64,000 nucleotides of DNA, from contig NZ_CP058986.1 of the NCBI RefSeq assembly GCF_019278525.1, forward strand, positions 1,178,001 through 1,242,000. Direction: 5' to 3'. The notes beneath the pieces were generated by a model. That model was given only the letters and a program-made list of their open reading frames with translations. It was not told the DNA's origin and did no database searches. Each line of letters opens with the position of its first letter. Position 1 is the stretch's first letter. The stretch comes from Polaribacter sp. HaHaR_3_91 (lineage in GTDB: Bacteria > Bacteroidota > Bacteroidia > Flavobacteriales > Flavobacteriaceae). The position numbers and the translations under genes were made by a program. Below, in pieces: positions 45,473 to 55,548 of the stretch.

Positions 45473-45610
45473 AAAGAAGCTGTTCAAAAAGGATTAAATC
45501 TTGTCATACTGAACTTATTTCAGTATATCAACTTGCTGAAAATGAATCTTCATAAGAATCTGAAATAAAATCAGATTGACAAAAAAAAATACTTTTTAGA
45601 CAGCCTCTTT
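45473..45610. repeat. Dispersed palindromic intergenic element, copy B
   Basis: About 138 bp with inverted ends (AAAGAAGCTGTTCAAAAAG against the reverse complement of AAAGAGGCTGTCTAAAAAG). It holds two cores in opposite orientation: GTCATACTGAACTTATTTCA and, inverted, GTCAATCTGATTTTATTTCA. Lies between katG and the ankyrin gene. Confidence 0.75.
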
Positions 45611-45620
45611 TTTTAATTAT

Positions 45621-47819
<2,199 letters not shown>

Positions 47820-47830
47820 TTAATTTTTGA

Positions 47831-47838
47831 CAAAACTA
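47831..47838 (-). promoter_or_regulatory. -7 box of katG
   Basis: On the minus strand TAGTTTTG fits TAnnTTTG, 36 bp before the katG ATG. The -33 position has no TTTG and is instead covered by an OxyR-like motif, as expected for an activator-dependent promoter. Confidence 0.5.
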
Positions 47839-47852
47839 CAACTTGTTTTTAG

Positions 47853-47979
47853 ATAATTTTTATCTATTGTTTTTATTTTAGAATAGTTAAAAACTATTTT
47901 AGTAATAGTTTTTAAAAATACGAATTTTATTAATAGTGAAAATTTATTTAGTTGTTCTTTATGTATAGTTAAAAGCTAT
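47853..47979. promoter_or_regulatory. Cluster of OxyR-type operator motifs between katG and the peroxiredoxin gene
   Basis: ATAGTTAAAAACTAT (47883-47897) and ATAGTTAAAAGCTAT (47965-47979) match the OxyR motif ATAGnTnnnAnCTAT at every fixed base. ATAATTTTTATCTAT (47853-47867) differs by one base. ATAGTTTTTAAAAAT (47905-47919) keeps the left half and lies exactly 7 bp after the first, the classic spacing for an OxyR tetramer. Within this, TTAAAAACTATT/AATAGTTTTTAA is a perfect 12-bp inverted repeat. No oxyR gene is in the window. Confidence 0.75.
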
Positions 47980-48031
47980 AGCAATATTGAAACTAACCAT
48001 TAAAATACTATATTTTTTTTTGCTTTATTTT

Positions 48032-48039
48032 TATCTTTG
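48032..48039 (+). promoter_or_regulatory. -7 box of the peroxiredoxin operon
   Basis: TATCTTTG matches TAnnTTTG, 45 bp before the ATG. No TTTG -33 box at normal spacing, consistent with activator control. Confidence 0.5.
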
Positions 48040-48084
48040 CGTCAGTAATAAATAGAACATTAATAATTATAAAACTTATATAGA

Positions 48085-48726
48085 ATGGCAACAGCAGTTG
48101 GAAAAAAATTCCCAGATTTAAACGTAGACGCAATGAATGAAATGGGCGATACATTTAAAGTGAATGTATTGGAAGAAGCGGTTAATAATAACAAGAAAGT
48201 AGTGTTATTTTGGTACCCAAAAGACTTTACATTTGTATGTCCTACAGAATTACATGCTTTTCAAGCAGCTTTAGGTGAATTTGAAAAAAGAAATACTATT
48301 GTTATTGGTGCTTCTTGTGATACTCCAGAAGTTCATTTTGCATGGTTAAGTCAAGCAAAAGACAACGGAGGTATCGAAGGTGTTACATACCCACTTTTAG
48401 CAGATAGTAATAGAAATTTATCCTCAATTTTAGGTATTTTAGATATCACTAACGAAACTTTTGATGAAGCTACACAAACTATACAAGTAGAAGGAGATAA
48501 TGTAACTTATAGAGCTACTTATATTATAGATGAAGAGGGTGTTGTACAACACGAAAGTATTAATAACATGCCTTTAGGTAGAAATGTTGGTGAATATTTA
48601 CGTTTAATAGATGCTTTAACGCATGTACAAGAAAAAGGTGAAGTTTGTCCTGCAAACTGGGAAGAAGGAAAGGATGCTATGTCTCCAGATGCAAAAGGAA
48701 CAGCAGCTTATTTAGCTTCTCACTAA
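48085..48726 (+). CDS. 2-Cys peroxiredoxin (AhpC/TSA family)
   Basis: A 213-residue thiol peroxidase. The peroxidatic Cys52 lies in DFTFVCPTELHAF and the resolving Cys188 in GEVCPANWEEGK; the catalytic Thr and Pro of the PxxxTxxC motif are present. It reduces hydrogen peroxide, alkyl hydroperoxides and probably peroxynitrite, being recharged by thioredoxin or a similar protein. The next gene encodes a thioredoxin-like protein, a plausible reductant. No AhpF is present. Confidence 0.95.
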   Translation: MATAVGKKFPDLNVDAMNEMGDTFKVNVLEEAVNNNKKVVLFWYPKDFTFVCPTELHAFQAALGEFEKRNTIVIGASCDTPEVHFAWLSQAKDNGGIEGVTYPLLADSNRNLSSILGILDITNETFDEATQTIQVEGDNVTYRATYIIDEEGVVQHESINNMPLGRNVGEYLRLIDALTHVQEKGEVCPANWEEGKDAMSPDAKGTAAYLASH

Positions 48727-48737
48727 AAACTAATTAT

Positions 48738-48780
48738 AAATTAAGGATTGCGGATTTTTTAATCCGTAGTTCTTAATTTT
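48738..48780 (+). other. Intercistronic hairpin between peroxiredoxin and thioredoxin genes
   Basis: TTAAGGATTGCGGATT pairs with AATCCGTAGTTCTTAA over 16 positions (some G-U) around a 4-nt loop. No T-run follows, so it may act in mRNA processing or partial attenuation, not full termination. Confidence 0.5.
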
Positions 48781-48795
48781 AAATTCATAATTAAA

Positions 48796-49104
48796 ATGGT
48801 ACAAGAATTAACAGAAGATAATTTACAAGAAATTGTAAATGGAAACGATAAAGTAGTTGTACAATATTCTGCAACATGGTGTGGAAATTGTAGAATTATG
48901 AAACCAAAGTTTAAAAAGTTAGCTTCAGAAAATGGAAATGTAACTTTTGTGATTGCAGATGCAGAAAAATTTCCTGAAAGTAGAAAATTAGCAGATGTAA
49001 GTAACTTGCCAACTTTTGCAACTTTTGAAGGTGGTAGTTTAAAAAATCAAACACAAACAAACAAGTTTGATGTGTTGAAAGAATTAGTAAACGAAGTAAT
49101 TTAA
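48796..49104 (+). CDS. Thioredoxin family protein with CGNC active site
   Basis: A 102-residue single thioredoxin domain. The active site is WCGNC (Cys29, Cys32) where classical thioredoxins have WCGPC, and the cis-proline is in NLPTFATF. The Pro-to-Asn change is expected to alter redox potential. Cytoplasmic. It follows the peroxiredoxin gene and is 7 bp before DUF6952, so it likely serves as dedicated reductant of that peroxiredoxin (inference). Confidence 0.92.
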   Translation: MVQELTEDNLQEIVNGNDKVVVQYSATWCGNCRIMKPKFKKLASENGNVTFVIADAEKFPESRKLADVSNLPTFATFEGGSLKNQTQTNKFDVLKELVNEVI

Positions 49105-49111
49105 TTAGATT

Positions 49112-49369
49112 ATGAAGTTACCTGTAATTAAACATCTTACTAATTTTATCGAAGAAAACGATCAAGATTATGTGCTAGAAACTATTGAAACTCTAGAAGC
49201 TTTAACGGAAGTTCCGTCTTTAAAAGACGAAGAATTAGATGTTATTGGAGAATTAATTTCTAATATGTATGGTGCTCTTGAAGTTGATAAAATGGTAAAA
49301 GATGGAACACCTAAAAAGGAAGCGTTAAATACTTTTATGAAACGCGTTTTAGGTTCTATAGACCAATAA
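49112..49369 (+). CDS. DUF6952 family protein
   Basis: An 85-residue acidic helical protein (LPVIKHLTNFIEENDQDYV, then MYGALEVDKMVKDGTPKKEA) matching the flavobacterial family DUF6952. No cysteine, no membrane segment. The conserved order peroxiredoxin, thioredoxin, DUF6952 suggests a partner role in thiol-peroxide defence, but its biochemistry is unknown. Confidence 0.8.
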   Translation: MKLPVIKHLTNFIEENDQDYVLETIETLEALTEVPSLKDEELDVIGELISNMYGALEVDKMVKDGTPKKEALNTFMKRVLGSIDQ

Positions 49370-49403
49370 TATATAGAACTGTTTTATATATAATCCTAAG
49401 TAT

Positions 49404-50195
49404 TTAACTTGGGATTTTTTTTGTGATAAAATTAGCCATTTCTTCTCCCCAAACTTTATAGGTCAATTCAGACGGATGCACCCCATCGCTAAAGTAAATT
49501 TTAGAATTGTTCTTAGATAAAGAGTGCTTTTTACTCCATTTTTTTAGGGTGATGACTTCATTATAGTAAAAAACGTTTTTTCTATCTTGTGTTACATTTT
49601 GAAGTCTTTTTCCTAAAATTTCTACCAAATTACCAATTACAAATTTTATAGGTTTTGTAAATGCAGGGAATTCTTTAATAGGAGGCATGTTTGTAAAGAA
49701 TAGAGGAGTGCTAGGAAATTTGTTTTGTAATAAATTGATGAGGTTTTCTATTGAATCAGCCCATTTTTTTGGAGAATTTAAGGTAAAAGCATCATTACCT
49801 CCCATACCTATAACAATAATATCTGTAGATGTTTCTTCAATTTTAGGAATAATTTTTTTACAGACTTGTGCTACAGTATAACCACTTCTGGCATATACGC
49901 GCCAATTTATGTTACTCTTTAAATTGATAGAAAGTGTATTTGATAAAGACCCTGTAAATCCATTTTTATGATGGCCTACACCAACGCCTGCAATAGTGCT
50001 CTCTCCAATAGAAAGTATATTTAGCGTTTTATTAAAATTACCATTTATAAAACCTTTTGGTTCTTTGGCCTCTGGAAGTTTTGGGACCTTTTTTCGAATG
50101 TTTTTTCCTTGGAAATATAAGAAGGGTAATAATGGCACGGAAACTATTGCACCAAAAAAGTATTTTACTTTATTCATCATCCTTTTTGGCATCAT
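49404..50195 (-). CDS. SGNH/GDSL family hydrolase
   Basis: A 263-residue hydrolase. Block I serine is in LSIGESTIAGVG (GES in place of GDS), block III in VIGMGGNDAF, and block V Asp/His in FSDGVHPSEL. An N-terminal hydrophobic segment (about residues 12-27) may anchor it. Two start regions are possible (50195, or 50180/50177 overlapping the upstream gene's stop); I keep the longer. Esters of lipids or glycans are possible substrates; none can be assigned. Confidence 0.85.
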   Translation of the reverse strand: MMPKRMMNKVKYFFGAIVSVPLLPFLYFQGKNIRKKVPKLPEAKEPKGFINGNFNKTLNILSIGESTIAGVGVGHHKNGFTGSLSNTLSINLKSNINWRVYARSGYTVAQVCKKIIPKIEETSTDIIVIGMGGNDAFTLNSPKKWADSIENLINLLQNKFPSTPLFFTNMPPIKEFPAFTKPIKFVIGNLVEILGKRLQNVTQDRKNVFYYNEVITLKKWSKKHSLSKNNSKIYFSDGVHPSELTYKVWGEEMANFITKKIPS

Positions 50196-50337
50196 TTACT
50201 TTTTTAATGATAGCTTTTAAACGTTCTCTATTTAACTGTTTTTCTAACTTCACCTTATTAATTTTCTGATTCATCAATTTAGTGTGTTTTGCTTTATTAA
50301 CGGAATTTTTAGCTTTTCCTTTCCCTTTTTTTGGCAT
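50170..50337 (-). CDS. Small, very basic protein (55 residues)
   Basis: ATG at 50337 to TAA at 50170. The sequence starts MPKKGKGKAKNSVNKAKHTK and is about one third Lys or Arg, with a helical LEKQLNRERLKAIIKKV tail and an acidic end (KKDDE). Its 3' end overlaps the SGNH hydrolase start, indicating translational coupling. Such composition suggests nucleic-acid or ribosome binding, but no family is recognised. Confidence 0.6.
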   Translation of the reverse strand: MPKKGKGKAKNSVNKAKHTKLMNQKINKVKLEKQLNRERLKAIIKKVNDAKKDDE

Positions 50338-50358
50338 GTTATTAAATTATAAGGTGTA

Positions 50359-51045
50359 TTATTTTCTGCGGAATAACCACCAATTCATATCTCGACTTAA
50401 TTTAAAACCTAATTTCTCATATAGTGAAATTGCGGTGTTTCCTTTATTGGTATGCAATATAGGAAGTTTTTTTTCTTTTAAAATTTCTTTAGTTGTATGA
50501 TGAATTAATTGTTTTGCAAATCCTTTTCTAGTATAATCTGGATGTGTAACTACAGAACTAATTTCAATAAAATCATCAGTTTGCATTCGTTGTCCTGTAA
50601 TAGCAACTAATTTGTCGTCTTTAAAAATACCAAAGAACTTACCCATTTCAAAGCCTTTCTTTTGATAAAAACCAGGCATTACTAACCAAATTAAATCATA
50701 TACTTCGTCTATGTGTTCTTGTGTTAATAAAACAATATCTTCTGTAATTTCTACAGATATAAGGTTCTCTAATACCATCTGGCATCCGTTTATTTTTTTC
50801 TCAAGAACTACATACTTGTCATCTACTGTAGGAGTGCCTTTTTCTGAAACTAAAAAGAATTTTTCTGCAATTTTAGAATGGGCTGTTAATGCATTTGCTG
50901 TTTTCCCAGAGTCAAAAAAAGAGCCAAAAGAACAGGTGTTTGGCTGATAAAATTGTACGCCATCATACTTTATTAAAGAGGTATTGTGGGTTTCATTTAA
51001 TGAATACCAGACAGGGTTTTTTAGTTTTTGTTCTAAGTCTTTCAT
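50359..51045 (-). CDS. GNAT family N-acetyltransferase
   Basis: A 228-residue protein. The C-terminal half (about 120-228) is a GNAT domain: motif A region ISSVVTHPDYTRKGFAKQLI with the acetyl-CoA loop (RKGFA), then LHTNKGNTAISLYEKLGFKL as motif B. The N-terminal half is divergent, similar to FR47-like GNATs. Acceptor substrate unknown. Upstream of the small basic protein and SGNH hydrolase genes with short gaps, possibly one operon. Confidence 0.85.
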   Translation of the reverse strand: MKDLEQKLKNPVWYSLNETHNTSLIKYDGVQFYQPNTCSFGSFFDSGKTANALTAHSKIAEKFFLVSEKGTPTVDDKYVVLEKKINGCQMVLENLISVEITEDIVLLTQEHIDEVYDLIWLVMPGFYQKKGFEMGKFFGIFKDDKLVAITGQRMQTDDFIEISSVVTHPDYTRKGFAKQLIHHTTKEILKEKKLPILHTNKGNTAISLYEKLGFKLSRDMNWWLFRRK

Positions 51046-51062
51046 CAGAAATAAATATATTG

Positions 51063-51093
51063 AAAAAAGCTCACAATTTGCGAGCTTTTTTTT
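51063..51093 (-). terminator. Terminator after the DUF2807-type gene
   Basis: AAAAAAGCTC pairs with GAGCTTTTTT around a 9-nt loop. A- and T-runs on both sides permit use from either strand; on the minus strand it ends the adhesin-head-like gene at 51118. Confidence 0.75.
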
Positions 51094-51117
51094 CTTGTTT
51101 CGCGTTTTTAAAAAGTA

Positions 51118-51969
51118 TTATAATTCTTTCTTAAATAGTTTAGAACTCTCTGAAAATTGAGTTAAAATTATTTTAGCATCTCCATATAGTTCTGTTTTGC
51201 TTTTATCTGAAGCTTCTATAGTAATACTTTCTGATGCATTTATAGTAATAGCAGCTGAATCTTTTATAATGCTTTTACAAGTAGTAACATTTAATTTTTC
51301 TCCATTTAACGCTGAATTTTCTAATGTAATCGCATTAAATAAATTAGCAGTTCCTTCAATATTTAAGCCAGAATTACCAATCATTCTTGTGTTTAAATTT
51401 TCTGCTTTAAGAACCATGTCTACCTTGCAAGATTCACTTAAATCTAGATCTACATCTTTACTTTCTACATCTAACTTACTTTTAGATCTAAATTGAATTC
51501 TAGATTTATTATTATTAAAGAGCTTAAAAATATCAGATTTTATCTTTAAATCAGCTATTCCATAATCATTTATTTTAAGTGACATAGAAGTTGTTTTTAT
51601 GGTGCCTAAAGATTCTATTTCTGCATCATTATTTAAAATTATTTCCTTTAATGCATTTTTATAATTTACTGAAATATTTAACTTTTTTGCTTTTAATTTT
51701 TTGTCAGTAGCTATTGTTAAAACAGAATCCGTAACGTTAAAAATAATATGCTCGTGTAGGTTTTTATCGGTTTCTATCTCTATAGATGAAGATATATTAG
51801 AGACTACTAGCTCTACTTTAAAATCATTATTTATGATCACACTATGAAAAGGAGCTAGATCTGTTTTTATCTTTGATATTAATCTATTTCCTTTTATTTT
51901 TTCCTGACTAAAGGTGCTGTTAAATAAAGCGAATACGAATACTAATAATAATGTAGTTTTTTTTGTCAT
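51118..51969 (-). CDS. DUF2807-type (putative auto-transporter adhesin head, GIN) exported protein
   Basis: A 283-residue protein taken from ATG 51969 (MTKKTTLLLVFVFALF), because the further in-frame start is only a TTG and this ATG gives a clean signal peptide ending near TFSQE. The rest is a right-handed beta-helix-like series of short strands (SIEIETDKNLHEHI, ADLKIKSDIFKL and so on) as in the Bacteroidota GIN family. Periplasmic or surface location expected; function unknown. Confidence 0.75.
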   Translation of the reverse strand: MTKKTTLLLVFVFALFNSTFSQEKIKGNRLISKIKTDLAPFHSVIINNDFKVELVVSNISSSIEIETDKNLHEHIIFNVTDSVLTIATDKKLKAKKLNISVNYKNALKEIILNNDAEIESLGTIKTTSMSLKINDYGIADLKIKSDIFKLFNNNKSRIQFRSKSKLDVESKDVDLDLSESCKVDMVLKAENLNTRMIGNSGLNIEGTANLFNAITLENSALNGEKLNVTTCKSIIKDSAAITINASESITIEASDKSKTELYGDAKIILTQFSESSKLFKKEL

Positions 51970-51990
51970 AATTGTTATTGTTATAAAAAC

Positions 51991-52027
51991 TAAAAACCAT
52001 TTCAAAAAATATTGAAATGGTTTTTAT
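51991..52027 (-). terminator. Terminator of the pyruvate dehydrogenase genes
   Basis: AAAAACCATTTCAA pairs with TTGAAATGGTTTTT around a short loop, 20 bp past the E2 stop codon. Symmetric A- and T-runs. Confidence 0.85.
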
Positions 52028-52047
52028 TATAAAATTTAAGGTAAACC

Positions 52048-53676
52048 TTAAGCCAACATTGTAACCGGGTTTTCAATAAATGTTTTTAATGTTTGTAAAA
52101 ATTGAGCTCCAACAGCACCATCTACAGTTCTGTGATCTGATGTTAAAGTCAAATTCATTGTATTACCTACAACTATTTGTCCGTCTTTTACAACTGGTTT
52201 TTGTACAATTGCGCCAACAGATAAAATTGCTGAGTTAGGTTGGTTGATGATAGAGTTAAAACTACCAATACCAAACATGCCTAAGTTAGAAACGGTAAAA
52301 GTACTTCCTTGCATTTCTGCAGGGGTTAATTTTTTATTTCTAGCTTTCCCTGCTAAATCTCTTACACCAGCACCAATTTGAGTTAAACTCAATCCGTCTG
52401 TATGTTTAATTACAGGTACTAATAAACCATCATCTACAGCTACAGCAACACCTACATGAATATGACTGTGGTAAATTGTATTTGCCTCAGACCAAGAAGT
52501 GTTTACTTGTGGATGTTTTTTTAACGCCATTGCACATGCCTTAACTACCATATCGTTAAAAGATACTTTAGTGTCTGGAATTGCATTTATTATTTTTCTA
52601 GATGCCATTGCATTGTCCATATCAACTTCAATATTTAAACTGAAATCTGGAGCAGAGAATTTAGAGTTACCTAAAGACTTAGCTATTGCTTTACGCATTT
52701 GAGAATTCTTAACTTCTTCTGAGTTTTCTACACCAGCAGCAGCAACATTTGCAGCGGCAGGAGTAGCTTCAACTTTAGCAGCAGGAGTATAGTTTTCTAT
52801 ATCTTTTTTAATGATTCTTCCGTTTTCACCAGAACCACTAACATCTGCTAAATTAATACCTTTATCAGAAGCAATCTTCTTTGCTAAAGGAGATGCAAAA
52901 ATACGACCGTTAGAAGTATTTGAAGTAGAAACAGTTTTAGTTTCTTCCACTTTTGCAGCTGGTTTTGTAGCAGCAGCTTCAGCTTTTTCAGGAGCTTTAG
53001 CAGTAGCTGGTTTTTCTTCAGTAGGAGCAGATGCAGCACCACCATTGGCAACTATTGCAGAAACATCTGTTCCGGCAGGGCCAATAATAGTTAATAAGCT
53101 ATCTACAGGAGCAGTTTCTCCTTCTTGTACACCAATGTATAAGATAGTTCCTTCATAGAAACATTCAAATTCCATTGTTGCTTTATCTGTTTCAATTTCA
53201 GCAAGCATATCACCTTCAGAAACTTCGTCTCCAACTTTCTTTAACCATGTTGCAATGGTACCATCAGTCATTGTATCGCTTAAACGAGGCATTGTAATTA
53301 CTTGCACTCCTTCTGGAATTGTAACTGAATTACTAGCAGTTGTTTCTGTACTAGTTTCTTCTTTTACTTCTTCGGTAGTTGCTTTTTCCTTTGCTGGTTC
53401 TGATTCATCACCATTTATAATTGCAGAAATGTCTTCACCTTCTTCACCAATAACAGCTAATAAAACATCAACAGGAGAAGTTTCTCCTTCTTGAATACCA
53501 ATATATAAAAGAGTTCCTTCATGGAAGGACTCAAATTCCATTGTAGCTTTGTCTGTTTCAATTTCGGCTAATATATCACCTTCTTCAATTTTATCTCCAA
53601 CACTTTTTAACCATTTTGCCACAACACCTTCTTCCATGGTGTCACTTAGTCTGGGCATATTTATTATTGTAGCCAT
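52048..53676 (-). CDS. pdhC: Pyruvate dehydrogenase E2 (dihydrolipoamide acetyltransferase), two lipoyl domains
   Basis: A 542-residue core protein of the pyruvate dehydrogenase complex. Two lipoyl domains lie at about 3-80 and 126-200, each with the lipoylated lysine in IETDKATMEFE (Lys43 and Lys165). A flexible Ala/Pro/Glu linker follows, then the E3/E1-binding domain (ASPLAKKIASDKGINLADVS, about 262-300), and the acetyltransferase domain with active-site His515 in HRTVDG. It transfers acetyl groups to CoA. The E1 alpha gene is 3 bp upstream; E1 beta is not in the window. Confidence 0.96.
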   Translation of the reverse strand: MATIINMPRLSDTMEEGVVAKWLKSVGDKIEEGDILAEIETDKATMEFESFHEGTLLYIGIQEGETSPVDVLLAVIGEEGEDISAIINGDESEPAKEKATTEEVKEETSTETTASNSVTIPEGVQVITMPRLSDTMTDGTIATWLKKVGDEVSEGDMLAEIETDKATMEFECFYEGTILYIGVQEGETAPVDSLLTIIGPAGTDVSAIVANGGAASAPTEEKPATAKAPEKAEAAATKPAAKVEETKTVSTSNTSNGRIFASPLAKKIASDKGINLADVSGSGENGRIIKKDIENYTPAAKVEATPAAANVAAAGVENSEEVKNSQMRKAIAKSLGNSKFSAPDFSLNIEVDMDNAMASRKIINAIPDTKVSFNDMVVKACAMALKKHPQVNTSWSEANTIYHSHIHVGVAVAVDDGLLVPVIKHTDGLSLTQIGAGVRDLAGKARNKKLTPAEMQGSTFTVSNLGMFGIGSFNSIINQPNSAILSVGAIVQKPVVKDGQIVVGNTMNLTLTSDHRTVDGAVGAQFLQTLKTFIENPVTMLA

Positions 53677-53679
53677 ATC

Positions 53680-54669
53680 TTAACTTATAAAAGGATAATC
53701 TTCTTGTTCATAAACCATATCGTACATCTGTTGAGGTTCTGGATAAGGAGAATCTTCTGCAAATTGCTCACATTCTTTAACCTTCACTTTTACCTCTTTA
53801 TCAACAGCAGCTAATTCTTCTGCAGTAGCATATCCTTTTTCTAAAATAACATCTTTTACTTGTGTAATAGGATCTATTTTTTTGTATTCTTCTACTTCGT
53901 CTTTAGTTCTATAGTGTTGTGCATCAGACATAGAGTGACCTCTATATCTATATGTTTTCATTTCTAGGAAAGTTGGTCCATCACCACGTCTCGCTCTATC
54001 TAAAGCTTCGTCTATAGCTTCTGCAACTTTAATTGGGTTCATTGCATCTACTGGTCCACAAGGCATTTCGTATCCTAAACCAAGTTTCCAAATATCTGTA
54101 TGGTTTGCAGTTCTTTCTACAGAAGTACCCATTGCATACCCATTGTTTTCACAAATAAAAATTACAGGTAATTTCCATAACATAGCTAAATTAAAAGCTT
54201 CATGTAATGAACCTTGTCTTGCAGCACCATCTCCAAAACAGGTTAATGTTACACCACCAGTATTATTATATTTATCACCAAAAGCAAGACCTGCACCTAA
54301 AGGAATTTGACCTCCAACGATACCATGACCACCATAAAAACGGAATTCTTTTGAAAAAATATGCATAGAACCACCCATTCCTTTAGACGTTCCGGTTGCC
54401 TTTCCGTATAATTCTGCCATTACACGTTTAGGATCTTCTCCCATACCAATCGGTTGTACGTGATTTCTATAAGCCGTAATCATTTTGTCTTTAGATAAGT
54501 CCATTGCATGTAATGCACCTGCTAAAATTGCCTCTTGCCCATTATATAAGTGCAAGAAACCTCTAACTTTTTGTTGAATGTAAACAGAAGCAAGTTTGTC
54601 TTCGAACTTACGCCAAAAAAGCATGTCTTTGTACCAATCTAAATAGGTTTGTTTGGTGATTTCTTTCAT
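53680..54669 (-). CDS. pdhA: Pyruvate dehydrogenase E1 component, alpha subunit
   Basis: A 329-residue thiamine-diphosphate enzyme decarboxylating pyruvate and acetylating the E2 lipoyl group. The TPP/Mg motif runs from FGDGAARQGSLHEAFN to FICENNGYAMGTS, and the phosphorylation-loop-like YRYRGHSMSDAQHYR is conserved. Length suits the heterotetrameric (alpha2beta2) E1, so a separate beta subunit gene must lie elsewhere. Operon with E2. Confidence 0.95.
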   Translation of the reverse strand: MKEITKQTYLDWYKDMLFWRKFEDKLASVYIQQKVRGFLHLYNGQEAILAGALHAMDLSKDKMITAYRNHVQPIGMGEDPKRVMAELYGKATGTSKGMGGSMHIFSKEFRFYGGHGIVGGQIPLGAGLAFGDKYNNTGGVTLTCFGDGAARQGSLHEAFNLAMLWKLPVIFICENNGYAMGTSVERTANHTDIWKLGLGYEMPCGPVDAMNPIKVAEAIDEALDRARRGDGPTFLEMKTYRYRGHSMSDAQHYRTKDEVEEYKKIDPITQVKDVILEKGYATAEELAAVDKEVKVKVKECEQFAEDSPYPEPQQMYDMVYEQEDYPFIS

Positions 54670-54798
54670 TTTTAGTGATATTGTTTGTTTTAAGACTATT
54701 AAAATTTACTTTTTTAATAACCAGTTACAAAAATAACTGTTTTTGATAGAATAAAAAAACTAGATTAGTTTAAAATAAAACAAAATATTTTAAGAGTA

Positions 54799-55473
54799 TT
54801 ATTTGTCTTTAGCTATTACTATCGTGGCTTTAGCGCCAGTTGCCAAGTTCCATTCATTAGAAGATAGTAGTGTACCTTCATCATTATATACCTTAAAAGC
54901 GGCTGTATTTGGCCCAGATGTACCTTGATTTAGAGCTTTAAAGGCAATCTTATTAATACCTATTTCTAAAGGGATGTTAAACTTTTGATAGCTTCGTTTT
55001 AATGTAATGTTATGTACTACGGGTATGTCATTCACAAATATGGTAACCATGTCTCCGTCAGGGTATTGGAAATCTCTGCAAATGATATTAACACTTTTAG
55101 AATCTGTTCTAAAACTACCTAGATCTTGGTCTATTACAGGATAAATATATTGTCCGTTTACTTTTTTAAATGCTTTTAAAAAACGCTCTTCTCTTTGCTT
55201 TTCTTGTGTTATAATACCTTTATTATTAAGGTCATTTTCTTCCTTTTGCTTTTTTAATTTAGCATTTTCTTTATCAAAAGCATTTTTAAAACCATTATTT
55301 CCATCTAATTCTAATGCCTTTGGTTTTGTTACTTCTTTAGAATTATTTAAAACAATGCCTTTAACTTTACCTTTTTCTTTGCTTCCTGAATTAGAATCTA
55401 ACTGTGCAGATAGTTGTAAAACAGAGAATAATGAAATAGTAAAAAAAAGAAGTAAGTTTATATTTGTTTTCAT
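54799..55473 (-). CDS. Exported protein of unknown function
   Basis: A 224-residue protein with a Sec signal peptide (residues 1-23, ending QLSAQ). Residues 30-100 are rich in Lys, Glu and Asn, probably disordered or coiled. The C-terminal part (about 110-224) alternates beta strands (VNIICRDFQYPDGDMVTIFV, VHNITLKRSYQKFNIPLEIG, INKIAFKALNQG), like an immunoglobulin-type or carbohydrate-binding fold. Related proteins exist in flavobacteria, to my knowledge without known role. Single gene upstream of pdhA on the same strand. Confidence 0.65.
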   Translation of the reverse strand: MKTNINLLLFFTISLFSVLQLSAQLDSNSGSKEKGKVKGIVLNNSKEVTKPKALELDGNNGFKNAFDKENAKLKKQKEENDLNNKGIITQEKQREERFLKAFKKVNGQYIYPVIDQDLGSFRTDSKSVNIICRDFQYPDGDMVTIFVNDIPVVHNITLKRSYQKFNIPLEIGINKIAFKALNQGTSGPNTAAFKVYNDEGTLLSSNEWNLATGAKATIVIAKDK

Positions 55474-55548
55474 TTATAGGACTTTCAGGCAATTGTGCAA
55501 ATATAATGCCGATTTTCAGTGAGGCTGTTTCTATTTTGTTAAAACTTC

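Noticed and set aside
52811..53494. Long antisense ORFs (115 and 79 codons) opposite the E2 lipoyl domains
   Set aside because: They mirror the Ala/Glu-rich linker and duplicated lipoyl domains of a well-supported gene; composition is that of a codon shadow.
53100..53680. Apparent direct repeats in the E2 gene
   Set aside because: They are the two homologous lipoyl domains, a normal feature, and not a CRISPR or mobile repeat.
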